A stretch of 64,000 nt of DNA, taken from NCBI GenBank assembly GCA_964023275.1, contig OZ029923.1, positions 7,777,480-7,841,479 of the forward strand, read 5' to 3'. The first letter of the stretch is position 1. Each line of letters opens with the position of its first letter. Made by a program: the position numbers and the translations under genes. Under the pieces are notes generated by a model that saw only the letters and a program-made list of their open reading frames with translations, ran no database searches and had not been told where the DNA came from. The stretch is from Norana najaformis (Eukaryota > Annelida > Clitellata > Crassiclitellata > Hormogastridae). Below are positions 46,501 through 58,143 of the stretch, in pieces.

Positions 46501-49500
46501 ATCATGATGCTTGATTATATTAGATGATTAGATTGTGATTTTGGAATAGATTAGAATAGATTATGGTGTTGGGTTTGATTAGATTAGATTGATGGTTAGA
46601 TCATGATTTTTTATTAGATTGGAGTATATCATGCTGTTGCTTAGATTAGGTAATGCTGTTTAAGTAGATTATGTCATGATTAGATTAGACTGAATTAGAT
46701 CTTGATGTCGGGTTTAAACCTAGCCCTTTAGCCTTGCTTTTGGTTTTTCTGACCAAGCAGAATTTGACATGGCTTCTCCAATGGATTATGAATTTTATTA
46801 TGATTTTCACTTGAAACTACCATTGACTAATGCCTTGGGCATTATGATAACAGTGCTATAGAAGTTGTTAGATTAGATTATTAGATAAGACTCAGGCACA
46901 GATCCACTGCCTAAGTGTAGAGGCTGTCTCTGCAGTGAAGTAAATGCTTTGGACATTAGAGTTGTTTCATCCCTGGATATAGTCAAGACACCTCCAACAG
47001 ACTCTTGAGAAACCCTACTGATCTTACTTCCCTGTCTGTTTTGATTTGTGTTGTCTGCAATATTGCTTCTGTGATGTGCCTTTGATTTGCATTGTCTGCA
47101 GTATTTGATCTTAATGTGACCTTGGAACAGGAATTGACTTTATGAAAATCATGTGAAGAGTGTATGTTACCACTGTCTCCAGATTTGCACAGTGAGCCAA
47201 TCGCTTACAAATCTAACTGCCACGAACCTGATGTATTCATATGCACCAGGGTTGACTATGGCAATGCCATTTATGCAGGCCTGATCCTTCTGCATTAATC
47301 AGCTACAGTTTGTTTTAAATTGTAATACATTGTAAAACACCCCACCCTAGAAATAACTCTACTTTCAGTGCTATATAAATTGTCCCAGTTACAATTTCAA
47401 TTAAGTGCTGTGGCATGGCTGATGGGTGGTATACCTAGGTTTAGGCATATATCCAGTCACATGTGGGAGGAATTGCACTGATTACCAAAGCAAACACGCA
47501 TTGAGCTTAAGAAATTTCGCTTATGCAAAACTGTATATTAGGAATCATTGTGTAATATTTTAAAACTGTTGCTAAGTCAGTTTACAGTATGGAAAATTGT
47601 AGCATTGCCAGAGCCTACTACTGACTTTTGTTGTTAATGGGATTTAATCTTGATTTTGAATAATTAATAAAAGCCTACTTAATACACTAACACATACTAA
47701 ATATTATGCTTACTGGATTAATCGATTAGGATCTTCTTTCTAACTGATTTGATTTATTGATTAAAAGCGCAGAAATATGTGCATAAAATATGTTCGATTA
47801 ATTATGGATCTTAGCACTAAAACCGATTCTATAAACTAGTTTGTTAGTTTTCACACTTAAGACATGCTCCAGGCCTCAGGTTCAGTTGGTCTAGGTATGT
47901 ATGTATATTGGTATCGGTGTATGTACACTTTGCATGTATGTTCCCTTTTATATATGTTCCCTTGTTGCGTGTACCTTGTACATACACGTGTATTCTTGTA
48001 TGTATGTGTCATTGTAAGTACTGGGTTTGTACTATTATAATTATGTACCCTTGTGTGTATTTATGTATGTTCATATACAATACAGTCCAACTGTAATTTG
48101 ATATGCCCTCCTTATAAACTTCAGAAGTGCATACTGAAGCCGAGAACTGGAAATATTAAGAACCATAAACAGGCTTGAGGAGGTAAGTTTTTAATCTAGA
48201 GCAAAAGATACTCAATAGGAGAGTTGCTAGAATTGCCTTTTCCAAGAGCTGCAGCCCGAGCTCCTCTGTTTGTCCCTTATGCAGTTTTGCAAGCGTCTGA
48301 AGTCTGTATAATTTGACAGTGGTCTCACTGGTTTGGGTTGGGATCGGCCCTGATGAGTTTGTTCTTGAAGTGGCACTTTATAAATGTCAGATTACAATGA
48401 GGACATAGAGAGTTAAAGATGGAGGGACCAGCAACTGTAAATGAACGCCAACCAAAGATAAGACGTGTACTAGGAACAACATGGTTTCCGGAAGATGCTG
48501 ATTACAATTAAAGAGAGGATCGGCTGTTAACAGAGCTACAGGGTGTAATTGTGGATGTTAAGTAGGATGACAGAAGATTTGCTTGTGCTTTGTACATGAA
48601 GAGTGCCAGCGTGAAGCATATATGCTCAGATACAGGAAGCCAGTGTACAGAATGAAGAGCAGGTGTGATATGGTCTTTAAAACAGAGTCCAAGACAGACT
48701 TGCATCCTGGTGCATGACTCCAGTTAGATGAAGCAGAGGACAGTCAGGGAGTTGATAGAGCATAGAGTTACAGTAGTTGAGTCTTGTCAGAATGAGGCTG
48801 TGTATCATTGTTTTCAGTGATGCTGAATTAGAGTAGAGTGAAACTGTCTGATCCTACTGAGCTGAAACAAGCATGTTTGAAAATTTCCACTACGCTGTAT
48901 TTGGGTTTTAGGATCTAATCTAATGTAATGACTTCTATAGCACTGTTATCATAATGCTAAAGGCATCAATTCATGGTTGCTTCAAGTCAAAATAGCCCTC
49001 AAAAACCATATACCGTTGGAGAAGCCGGGTCGAAGTCCAGTGGGTCAGAGAAACCAGAAGCCAGGCTACAGTTGGTAAGCGAGTTGAAAGAGATGTGTTT
49101 TTAGCTTAGACCTCCTGAATAACATCACAGAAATGACCAAAAGAACAGAACTCGGATGTTTTAATAGGAAGAGCGTTGAGTTGACTGTAGGTATGTATAT
49201 ATGTACATACATACATATATATATATATATATACATATGTAGTATTTAGATACTGTGTGTATGTAGATAAGTAGGTGTTATGTATGTACCTTTGTATGTC
49301 TGTATGCATGTATGTATGTAAATGTGCCTTTGTAAGCATATACTGATGTATGTACCCATGTATGTATTTGTACATATGTAGAAACTTTATTTTGCCACAA
49401 AAAACTGGCAGCACACAAGCCTACAGAACACAATACAAAAACAAAAAGCTAAACTACAAACTAACTAAGAGAAATACCATCCAAAAACATTAGCACAGAA

Positions 49501-52500
49501 GTCATTAACATTGCGATTTTGCAAAACTTCATAATCATCACGCAGCATCCTTTTCTGTCGTTGTGCAAACAATTTATACAGCTTGGTTAATACTATGTTA
49601 TTGCTGTAGCTTAACTTTGACAAGAAGGCATATTGTCTCACATTAATGGCAGCCTGAATCGGCAAACAACCAACATACATGCATATGTTCCTCGGATAGT
49701 GAATGTCATTTACTTTGAAAAGCTTCCAAAAAATTCTGTTCCATGCATTTGTCAGCCTTGCATACTCACTTTAGGTGAGTGTAACACATTCACATGCACA
49801 GATAAGTAGTGGCTTACACTGTGCCTCGAATAAATGCAAAAGAACTATTTCATTCGTGCACCCCTTAGCTTTTGAAAGAATACTGTTAACAGCCCTGTAA
49901 AATTTGCAGACAACAACAGATCATGTGCATACATCACACAACCAACATACAAGCCATTAATATAACATCCCACTTGACTCTTTCAGATTAACAATAATGT
50001 CATCAACACAAACCACAAAAAGTATAGGTGATAACATCACTCCTTGTCTCACACCACAAATTATATCAAAACTCTAGAAAACACACCACTCCTTCTGTCA
50101 GCTGCATAACATTTACTGTACCAGTTTATCAAAACCCTCAAGAATCAGATGGAATATCCCTCTTCATTAATTTCAAATACAATCAATGATGGTTAACTTT
50201 ATCGAAAGCTTTTGCCATATCTAGAAGACATACATTACCAGTGGACCCATGCTTTTATAGTACTTAATGATAGATCTCACTGTATAAATTGCACTATTGC
50301 ACCCAGTTTTCTTGTTAAATCCAAATTGAAGATATGATGAATGCAGATAACTGCTAGCTGGTTCAAAACTTGTACAACTTCTGATGCAAAAAGTGGCAAG
50401 ACATGGCTTTGGTTTAACATATTTCTTGGATCCATATCTTATACCACAATCAAGATTATCCGTAACAGACGGCATAAGTGTAATAGGTAGATGATCTGAC
50501 AAATTTGCCCCACTGCCACTAATTACACAACTCTGTATTGCATGTTCAAGACTACTAGAAATCAAAAAGTGGTCAACAAACGAGTTATAACCCAGTGTAG
50601 CATGATAGCATGTATACTTCGCATTACTGTCACACCATTTATCGCAACAGATTAATTTATAATCCTTCGTAAATTGCTGAAACAGTCTGCAACCAACATT
50701 TTCACTAACTAAATCACAATTAAAGTCACCAGCCAATATAATTTCAGCACTGGGATGTTGATCAAAAACATTGCTTACTGCTGATAAAATGTCGGGCACA
50801 CAGTTCTTATATGCAACAGAGTCTTTAAAAACAGGCATATAAACATTTACAATCAAATAATCATACATGCTCAGAATCAGGTATCTATCTTTCCTAGCTA
50901 AGCATTTAGTTTTCTGTATATGCCTTTTATTTACAAGTGTACCAACTCCACCGTAAGGACGGCCCCTAAGTAAGCTTCGACCAACTACTACATCCATAGC
51001 CGATGAAGAGAAACTAACATAATCACCACTAAAATTGTTAAAACAGCTTCGACTGTCAGGCAGCAGCCAATGCTCCTCCACACAAATAATGTCTAATTCT
51101 GAACATAAATCATTAAGCAGAGCTTTACCCTGTGCAAAGCCATGTACACTACACAAACCAAGAAACAAGACAGCCATGTTCTAATGTATGTTATTTGTTG
51201 TTCTTAAACCACCAATCGGGCAACTCACATGTATTTGTATATGTGTGTATGTATGTACCATGATTGCCTTAATGTACGGTTGTGGTTTGCTAACCAAAAT
51301 TTAATCTTTTGCTTACTTACTGAAAAAATTGGACTATGTTTGGGCTTAATGATGACGTTTCCTGGTTTGTGTTACTTTGGAAGAGGAATATTTTCAGCTT
51401 TGAGTGAAAGGCCGATGCAGAAATTGCAAGCGGTGGAGCGTCGATGACTTTGTAAGATGGGTCAGAAAACTGTCGCAGTTCTGGGGGAGTTTATTCCAGA
51501 GTGGTGGGGCAGCTATGGCTATGGAGCGATTACGAATTTTAAGGCTGCGGTGACGGGAGGGCGGAGAAGTGTTAGGGCAGAAGAGGAGCGGGTTTAATGT
51601 CTTGAGACTAAAGTTGGTATATTGCTTATCAGTATGTCTCAGACTGCATTGTCTCTTCACCCCAGTTTTAAGTACGTGTACCATGTGCCATTTTACTTTG
51701 CAGATTTTACCTTTGGAAATTGCCTGAAAAAAACTGTCAGTTTTGCCTTTGAGAAGTGCTTAGAATGCACTACAGAAATGTTCAGTTACATTATGTTGCT
51801 GGCATAAATTTACATTACATTACATGGAAGATCTCATAGGATGCTAGAATGTGCTTGTTGTTTTTTGTGCCTTGATCAGATTGTTTTGCTAGGACACAAG
51901 TTTTGAGGCCGGATGGGAGACCAGTCAAACAAGATGGCTCCAAAACAGAGTGCGACCAAGAGAAGTTTTGGGGTTATGTCTATTTAATATTTGCTGCTTA
52001 ATATTCATTAATTTTGCTTTCTATTTATCAGATATTATAATATTAGGTATAGTATTATTTTTCACTATGTTCTCAGGGTTACTGTTTGTGTGCCCTGCTG
52101 CTTTATGGGTTGCTGAAGTGCACTAGGAATTGGCAGTTTACATAATAAGCTGTTCTTAAACCCAACCCGGTTCAGGTTGGCTGATGAAATTGTTTTAAAA
52201 TCCACTTAGTTCACCCAGCTAGCTAATGAAAAATTAAAGTTGGGTCTATTGCTAGTGTCCAATTCCTGTTTTGTCTAACATTCTATCGGGGTTTGAAAAT
52301 CATGTCGTTTGGCTTGCAGTGTCTTTGGTTAGCATGCAGGATTGTCAACTAAGAGATCAGGGGCTCAAATCCCTCCTAGGGTAGAAAGATTTCTGCTTCA
52401 CTAGTGCCACCATATAAGGCTTCTTGCAGAACAAACTACTCAGAGGTCTTCAGGCATGAGAACCCCCGGGAAATAAGAACGTCTTTAAACAATGAGCTGA

Positions 52501-55500
52501 CTGAGCTCTATCACCAACAGTGACCCTTGCACAAAACAATAGCGGAAGTTAATTCCACAGAGAAAGGCTGACAACACTAAAAGCCCTCTGCTGAGCAAGC
52601 GAGGACTTAACACGAGGAACAAATAGATCCAGATGATAGCAAACTTGGCTGTAAAATGAGTACACTGACCATACACTGGTGGTGAAAGGATTAAGTGGAC
52701 TGGCCACCTGCCTTCATATGCCAAGGCTAAGAAAACTGAAGGTGCCACACACTTTGTACCCATGGCTGCCTTATAGGGTTGGCTTAACAATCTGTTCTTC
52801 TGTGCTGTGTAGATGAGTTGCATTACAAGATAAGTTGCTGTGGCTGGTGTATTGTAATGTAATTTAATATTTATCAATCTTTATTTGTTACCATAGGTGG
52901 ACCAGGCTTCTGCCCCAACGGCAAAGCAGATGAGAATGAATGGTGCAACAGATGCTGCTGCTACTTCAACAGATGCTGCTACTACACAGGTAATATAAGA
53001 GAATTAAGTGGCAGTCTAAAAGCATTCAATGTTAATTTAAGAATTCGTGAATAATCTAAGAGAATTCAGTTGCAGTGCAAGAATTCAGTGGTAATCTAAG
53101 AGAACTCAGTTGTAAAATTAGCAGAAGTGTGAGGGCATCTGTTTATTCCTGTCTTTTAGAAAATGAACCCAATACATTACTGGGAACCTTTTTTAGAAAT
53201 TTTGTTTTGTGCTCTGTCTGCTATCTGCGCAGGAAGTTGCTATGTTATTTTCAGGAGGATTACTAGCATTATTATTAATAATAGACACATTTGTAGTACA
53301 TACAATTAAACAATTAGTGTGAAGAAGAAAAAGTAGATTGCTTACAGGTCTAGTGAACAAATAAGTTTTAATGTCTTATTAAAACCAGTTATTAAGAGCA
53401 TATTCTCGACCTCAGTTCGCCTTTTGCATCTCAGTCAACTGTATATGCTTGTAGCATGTACCGTTCTTGAATTGGGATATAATTTTAGCCACTAATGAAA
53501 TTTATATTTTTGCAGGACCATTTAAGCCACGAAGCAATTGGCGAACAGTGGAGGACTCAAGGGTCAGGCTAATAACTCTGGATCAAAGTGATAAAGAATT
53601 TCTGGCCATCAGTGATTTCATCTGGCAAAGCCATCAGGTTTCGAGCGCCTCAATGATGAATTCTATTACCGCATTGTTCTTGCAGCAAAGAAATGACATA
53701 GTGGTCCACAAAGTAACCACATTTGATTGTTTCTGAATATGTTTTACGTTTACTGCAAAGTGCTTATAAATAGGAATAAGGCTGCTTCTTGCTTAGGTGT
53801 ACCAACTTGAAGATGTTTTTGTTCGAACATCGTATGATGAAAGCTCTAGGTAGCCTTAGATATGTGGTTTACAGATATTCAGTACATTTACAGAAGGTCA
53901 CAAATCCAGCACCATCTCACGTTATACAAAAACAAAAAAGTTGTAGCTAATGAGGAGCTACATGGAATTTTCCACAGCAGGGAGTTTGCTGAACTAACAT
54001 ATACATTCTGTACAGGAAAGGCTAGTTACTGGTTACAGATATTTATGTTGTGCTAATTTATGAATAAACCTCATAAGCCAACAAGTTAACTAGAAAAATA
54101 GCATGCAGCTGTGTCATCATCATCATCATCAGTGGCATTCCCTCTATTTCCAAAACTCTGCCAGCCCTTTGACTCTTGAGCTCATTCCAGGCTGTGTGCA
54201 GCCTACAGTTCAGTATTTGAAGATCCATCTCCACCGTCCAGGTCCACATGAGCTTTACTTGTCCTACCAGTCTCCTCCTGCTCCTGGGGGGGGGGCGCAG
54301 AAATCAAGGCTGTACCACCACTACCACTAGCTTTGCAGGCCCTTCTTTCTCTTTCTCATAGCTTAGTTTGCAAACAATTCGATAGTTGTGAACTAATGTG
54401 CAAAAAGGAATGGAAGCTTAACCTTTTTAAATTGCCTTTTTTATTTCACTGGACTTACCAAAAATGAACCTGTTTTGAGGATATGAATTGGTGTGCTATC
54501 AAGTGATACCTTGTTTGACACGGTAGCCAAATAGTTTGAGCACTCGCCTTGCAACACAGGATGTGCAGATTTGAGCCCACCAGAGAAGTTGTTCATGGAC
54601 AACTGCTCATTGTTGCTTTGTCATTAGATTGTAGTGCTTAATAAATGCATGGGTAAATATTGTGCATTATTGTAAGTGTTCAAAAAGTAATTTTATTACA
54701 AGGTAAGCATCTGGGTAGCACCTGTTTTAGATACTAGATGCACAAGTTTCAAAGGATGACCATTTATGAAAAATGATTGGTGGGCAGATTGATTGTGTTG
54801 CGCATAAAATGTTGATATAACTTTTAATTGCAGGTTGAACGTATCGAGAAATTCCATCTTCTAGAGATGTACTTAATGAGAAAGAAGCAGCTGGAAGACA
54901 AAAATGGAACTCTGCAGACAAATGAGAGACGACTTTGGCACGGGACATCTGCGGCTGCCGCCAACAACATCGCTCACTTTGGATTCAACCGCAATTATGC
55001 TGGGCAGAATGGTAGGCATGGACAAGCAGTTAAGCAGCATTTACATGGTATGGCATGGCACAGTGTTGGGCTTTCACTGTAGCGGGTCTCTTTGGAATAC
55101 TTTCCCACCTAATGTTCGAACTCAGTTGGCGGTGGGAGGTTAGAGTGTTGCAAATCATTGCCTTAAACTCGCCTCTTTCCTTGCAGGTTTTATGCTGGGA
55201 GCACCCAGATAGTATGTTCTGAAATAGGTGCTATATAAATTGCCACATTGCAGTATGATTAGCACCACTGTCTAACTAAGCATCAAGTAAATGCACAACG
55301 TGCAGCATACTTTTGAATATTTCCTATTGGGATATTCAAGGAAAGGTTTAGCTTCAGCAGTGCAGCTGTCATAAATTTGTCAAGCTTGAACTTTTTTAGT
55401 TTCATGTGTCACACATTGGGATCTGATCCCTAGAAACTATGGTTGAAGGTTGATGTATCACCATTAAGGTTCTAGATGTCTGTATATATGTACTGTGTGA

Positions 55501-55814
55501 TGATGATGATTAAACTTTAGTTTCTTGTTACATTTGCAGCAACTCGTTACGGTAAAGGTACATACTTCAGTGTGTCACCTCGTTACGCAGCAAATCCAAA
55601 ATATGCCGTTCCTGATCGTTCCGGGCTTGAGTATTTACTGTACAGTCGCGTACTAACGGGCTTCTATGCAGTTGGAAAGGAAGAGCTTCTGAAAACCAAT
55701 GCCTTCCAGCGTTACGATTCAACTGTTAATCAATTGGACAATCCTGACATCTTTGTGATCTTCAACGACTTTCACAGTTATCCAGAATACATCATAACCA
55801 TAACATCCAGTTAA
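43549..55814 (+). CDS. macrodomain + PARP catalytic domain protein (PARP14/15-like mono-ADP-ribosyltransferase)
   Basis: Supported exons: about 43549-43638, 44903-44965, 46259-46423, 52897-52989, 53516-53712, 54834-55011, 55540-55814. The phases chain 1,1,1,1,0,1, and the frame ends at TAA. The first three are macrodomain pieces (MILKAGDISRERADVIVSS; SNAILKTGGKALQAECKK; VCVTSGDL ... SILGTG), the ADP-ribose-binding fold. The last three form an ADP-ribosyltransferase domain: LWHGTS supplies the NAD-binding His, GKGTYFS the Tyr, and HSYPEYIITI the last strand, like the PEYLI strand of PARP14/15 rather than polymerising PARPs. I infer mono-ADP-ribosylation. The 5' end is unknown, the macrodomain appears short after GTG, and exon 3 carries frame breaks, so the transcribed structure may differ. 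A 6.5 kb intron holds a LINE and a SINE. Confidence 0.75.
44440..44650 (+). mobile_element. SINE fragment (tRNA-Thr-like family, 3' part)
   Basis: Shares the CTGACTCTTGGA, TTTTGACTGAGCGCC, GAATAAGCTGG and GTAGAAATCTTG order with 12160-12300. It lies in a macro-PARP intron. Confidence 0.65.
44730..44850 (+). mobile_element. second, older SINE tail fragment
   Basis: Diverged copy: TTTTGATTGAGCACC ... TTTGGGTGCTATAGAAATCTCG followed by a degraded tail. It sits about 90 bp after the previous SINE fragment and 50 bp before a macrodomain exon. Confidence 0.55.
45459..46063. mobile_element. fold-back element with internal 66 bp tandem repeat
   Basis: The left end is an array of about six units of GGACAATAACCCCC(C/G). 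The right end is the inverse array GGGGGTTATTGTCC. The outermost AGGACAATAACCCCC and its complement are perfect inverted ends. Between them a 66 bp unit (starting AGTAGACATGAAAGACTTAC) repeats three and a half times (about 45590-45850), open in one frame as repeats of SRHERLTIHQKLIIRQLLDN. There is no transposase and no obvious target duplication. It sits in a macro-PARP intron. Confidence 0.8.
46140..46190. repeat. TA-rich microsatellite
   Basis: (TA)n/(AT)n run just upstream of the third macrodomain exon. Confidence 0.8.
46259..46423 (+). pseudogene. macrodomain exon with two compensating frame breaks
   Basis: Splice sites are intact (TTGCTAG| ... GGAACAG|GTAGAG) and the length is 165 nt, so entry and exit phases agree. 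In the entry frame VCVTSGDL is followed by TGA; shifting by one base gives DLQAIFHKVPGYNPATWKEV and the expected macrodomain helix; a second shift is needed to exit as FSILGTG. This is an exon of the macro-PARP gene. It is either a decaying exon or carries two assembly errors. Confidence 0.6.
46700..46880 (+). mobile_element. interspersed repeat fragment, same family as 3190-3370
   Basis: Shares GCTTCTCCAAYGGATTAT, GATTTTCACTTGAA and the AGAAGTYRTTAGATTA end with 3250-3370. An inverted copy lies at 48935-49050. Confidence 0.6.
48935..49050 (-). mobile_element. inverted copy of the 3190-3370 repeat family
   Basis: Reading the reverse complement gives GCTTCTCCAACGGTATATG and ATCATAACAGTGCTATAGAAG type sequence in the family order. 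Confidence 0.55.
49190..49250. repeat. TA/TATG simple sequence
   Basis: TACATACATACATATATATA-type run in a macro-PARP intron; noncoding. Confidence 0.7.
49465..51177 (-). mobile_element. LINE (non-LTR retrotransposon) with internal deletion
   Basis: A 318-codon minus frame (51177-50221) encodes an apurinic-endonuclease-type domain: LCSELDIICVEEHWLLP, GGVGTLV, LIVNVYMPV, LAGDFNCDLV, SFVDHFLIS and SGANLSDHLPI are endonuclease/exonuclease/phosphatase-fold motifs including the catalytic DFN and SDH. It then jumps into reverse-transcriptase sequence QFGFNKKTGCNSAIYTVRS, and further downstream pieces read DMAKAFDKVNHH with stops, then a C-terminal part at 49680-49465. The N-terminal fingers of the RT are missing. 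Dead insertion in antisense to the macro-PARP gene. Confidence 0.8.
51394..51684 (-). mobile_element. LINE 3'-end remnant
   Basis: The frame reads RHRSLKIRNRSIAIAAPPL then WNKLPQNCDSFL, a typical C-terminal reverse-transcriptase tail. Separate from the LINE at 49465-51177. Confidence 0.55.
52321..52805 (+). mobile_element. tRNA-Asp-like SINE in PARP intron (copy A)
   Basis: The head TTAGCATGCAGGATTGTCAA ... GGGCTCAAATCCC has a GTC anticodon position and a B box. The body includes GAACCCCCGGGAAATAAGAA and AAAATGAGTACACTGACC, and ends near GGGTTGGCTTAAC. It is shared with 59937-60425, so the insertion predates the segmental duplication. Confidence 0.75.
53008..53125 (+). repeat. minisatellite, ~20 bp unit CTAAGAGAATTCAGTGGTAA
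   Basis: Degenerate tandem units follow the duplicated linker exon donor; the homologous array at 60650-60880 is about twice as long. Confidence 0.7.
54521..54600 (+). mobile_element. tRNA-like SINE head fragment
   Basis: GGTAGCCAAATAGTTTGAGC ... GCAGATTTGAGCCC matches the tRNA-Thr-like SINE head at 11818-11880 with A and B boxes altered. A shorter remnant occurs at 63610-63640 in copy B. Confidence 0.55.
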
Positions 55815-57339
55815 CTTACGGATGTAGTCATTCTCTGAACATATTACGGAATTTTTGTTCTTAAAGAGACCATTTAAGACACCTTTGTCAGGCACTTACA
55901 TACATACATGATTTATTCTTCGTTCACGTGGCAACAGGTACTTCGCTAATATAATCCCTGTTGCACTAAATGCAAATTGGGTTGGTCAGCACACATCTCT
56001 ATCAAGATACAATTAAAATGGAACAGCAATTGCATTGATACGAGATGAAAACTTTGCTTTTTAGCCTTCAAGATTAACAACAATCTAGCAGAGAAATGAT
56101 GAACGTGTGCAACGTTGTGTGTGTATCTGTTATCATTGAATCACTGAGCTATCTAGCAATACCGACAATAATTCCACATAAAGATAATATGAAATGTGGA
56201 CACAGACATTTCAAGTGACAGACAAAACACAATGTTAAGTGTTTTCAGTTACACAAACGCCTGACAGATCGATAAATTCTGTTCAACTACATTTTGCGAT
56301 GTCAGGCTGGGAGTGCCTCTGAGGAATTTCTCTTGAACAGGTGCTATTCAAAGTTACAATTACAGTTACAAGACAGAATGCAAACCTGGCTGGTCTGAAC
56401 CACCTGGGTTTGAAGCATCCTTGGTTAGCTTTGCACTTTGTGATTTACTTGTCCATAAATTGTAACAAAAATCACTGTAGCGCCAGATAGGTTTGCGTTT
56501 AATCAGGCAGCTAATATGGTAGTAGTGATGATTGTTTTATCGATCGATGCGGGTGGCCTGAGCTGCGTGCATTCGGCTGCTGAGGCGAGTTATTTTTAGC
56601 TAGACTGGTTGGAACCGGTTTCTCGCGCCAAAAGTGCCCGGATGTGGTCACGTGCCCAGGGAAGCTGGCCTATTGCGACGCATTGAAGTTCAGTTACCGC
56701 TTAGAAGTTGACAAGTAAGGAGCTGTAGCTGAGAGTTTAGTGGATTTCCGAGAAAAGTTTGATTTTCGGCTCTGAAACTAAATTTCTGCGGTTGAAGTCG
56801 ATGTTTAATAAAGCGGTCGACTGTCAATTGGAATATAATCGACGGAAACTTCGAGATCGATCGAATTTAATCGAAATTGCAATTCTTTTGGAATATTGTC
56901 TATTACGTTGGGCGCTATCGAAGTTGTGACGGGAAAATTTCTTGTCGTGTGCTTTGGATCTAAAATTGGATGTATCAAATTTCTGTCGAAATTTCGTACC
57001 GGGGAAATTGCTCCGTCAAAACGTGTCGTCAGGAAGTGCATGGAATAATTTCTGCATTATACCTTGTCTTCGCCATTGTCCAAGGAAGACGAGATTGTCG
57101 TTGTTATCAGGGAGTCGAATGTTTTCTTTTATATTCAGTTTAAGGGCAAATTTCCTTAAATTCATGTCAGGCAACCAGTTTTCTATAAGTTCATAGGTTT
57201 CGGGTTTGAATTAGCGATTGTTGTGAACTAGAACCTTTGAGACGTGTATAAATAATAATTAGTAGAAGATTGATGTAAAATAAGTCGTAAAGGCTAGAGT
57301 CGAGTCTTTTAATTGTAAATAAATTATCAAAAGAAAGAA
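55815..57339. other. macro-PARP 3' flank and sequence before the coiled-coil ORF
   Basis: 55815-56480 is AT-rich 3' flank with no clear gene. 56480-57330 starts TGTAGCGCCAGATAGG and ends in an AATAAA-containing leader directly before an ATG. It might be a promoter with 5'UTR or a long terminal repeat; no second copy is in the window. Confidence 0.35.
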
Positions 57340-58143
57340 ATGGCTGATTTAGATTTCCGTAATGTAGCAGAGTCTATATTTGCCTCTCTGTCCTCGCTCC
57401 GAGAAGATTTGATAGAGCGCCAGAATAAAATGGTAGAGAGCCAAAATCAATTGTTTGAGAGCCAGATACAATTACGAAGCGAATTGATAGAGCGCCAAGC
57501 AGAGTTGGAGCACAAATTGAATCAAATTCATTTAGCGCCTATGTCGGAAGTTATGCAGCGCTCAGGTACCGAAGTGAAAAAGTCTGTTGGGAAAGCCACC
57601 ACGAACCCTTACGCTCTATCAGAGGGGGTAGCGGCCCATCCGGCTGCCACGGACCACACTTGGCCATCTGGTGAACGAATGGCAGAAGGAATTAAGTCAC
57701 TTCCTGTCCTTCGCAGGAGTACAAGACTGAGTTCGAAACCGCCCACTTATTATGGACAGGGTATTGTACGAAGTCGAGTTGCACATTCGACTACTCTGGA
57801 TTCGAACCCGTTGCCGTCATCAGACACTTTTCCAGTTCTTTCCTCCGGGCTCTCCCGACAGCTAACGGTGGCGTCACACCACGCGCCTAATTCCGTTACA
57901 AAATCAACACAGAATCGACATCACAATTTGTTTTTATCAGAATTCCAAATCATATGCAGTTTTAAACAGAATCAGGCATTTCTTTCTGATCAAGCCATTT
58001 CTTCAACAATCGTGTATGGTAAAGTAACTTTTCACTTATTACATGTCTCTATCAACAAAAGAGGTCAGAGGTTCAAATCCCTGCTAGTCCCACCATATAA
58101 CGCTTCTTACAGAACAAACTACTCAGAAGCGCTTCCAGCATGA
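57340..58143 (+). CDS. unidentified ORF with N-terminal coiled coil, possibly retroelement-derived
   Basis: Uninterrupted 267-codon frame starting at ATG 57340 (AAGAAATGG, good context). Residues about 10-65 are a Gln/Glu/Leu-rich coiled coil with an internal near-repeat (LIERQNKMVESQ / LIERQAELEHKL). Around residues 125-140 a LRRSTRLSSKPPTYYGQ motif resembles the segment found near the end of many gypsy/copia polyproteins. The last 40 codons run into a SINE tail (from about 58060), so the natural C-terminus is altered. It could be a gag-like remnant joined to a pol end by deletion, or a host first exon upstream of the PARP duplicate. No known domain was recognised. It lies between the two PARP copies. 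Confidence 0.4.
   Translation: MADLDFRNVAESIFASLSSLREDLIERQNKMVESQNQLFESQIQLRSELIERQAELEHKLNQIHLAPMSEVMQRSGTEVKKSVGKATTNPYALSEGVAAHPAATDHTWPSGERMAEGIKSLPVLRRSTRLSSKPPTYYGQGIVRSRVAHSTTLDSNPLPSSDTFPVLSSGLSRQLTVASHHAPNSVTKSTQNRHHNLFLSEFQIICSFKQNQAFLSDQAISSTIVYGKVTFHLLHVSINKRGQRFKSLLVPPYNASYRTNYSEALPA

Larger units (their letters stand above)
51270..54795 (+). repeat. segmental duplication, copy A (PARP 3' region)
   Basis: Aligns in order with 58640-63835: GGTTGTGGTTTGCTAACC (51276/58639), GAAATTGCCTG (51716/59332), the tRNA-Asp-like SINE (52321/59937), exon GTGGACCA (52897/60521), AAAATGAACCCAATACATT (53159/62540), exon GACC (53516/63238), GGTAAGCATCTGGGTAG (54702/63767). Copy A lacks about 1.7 kb present in copy B (about 60760-62490). 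Confidence 0.85.
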
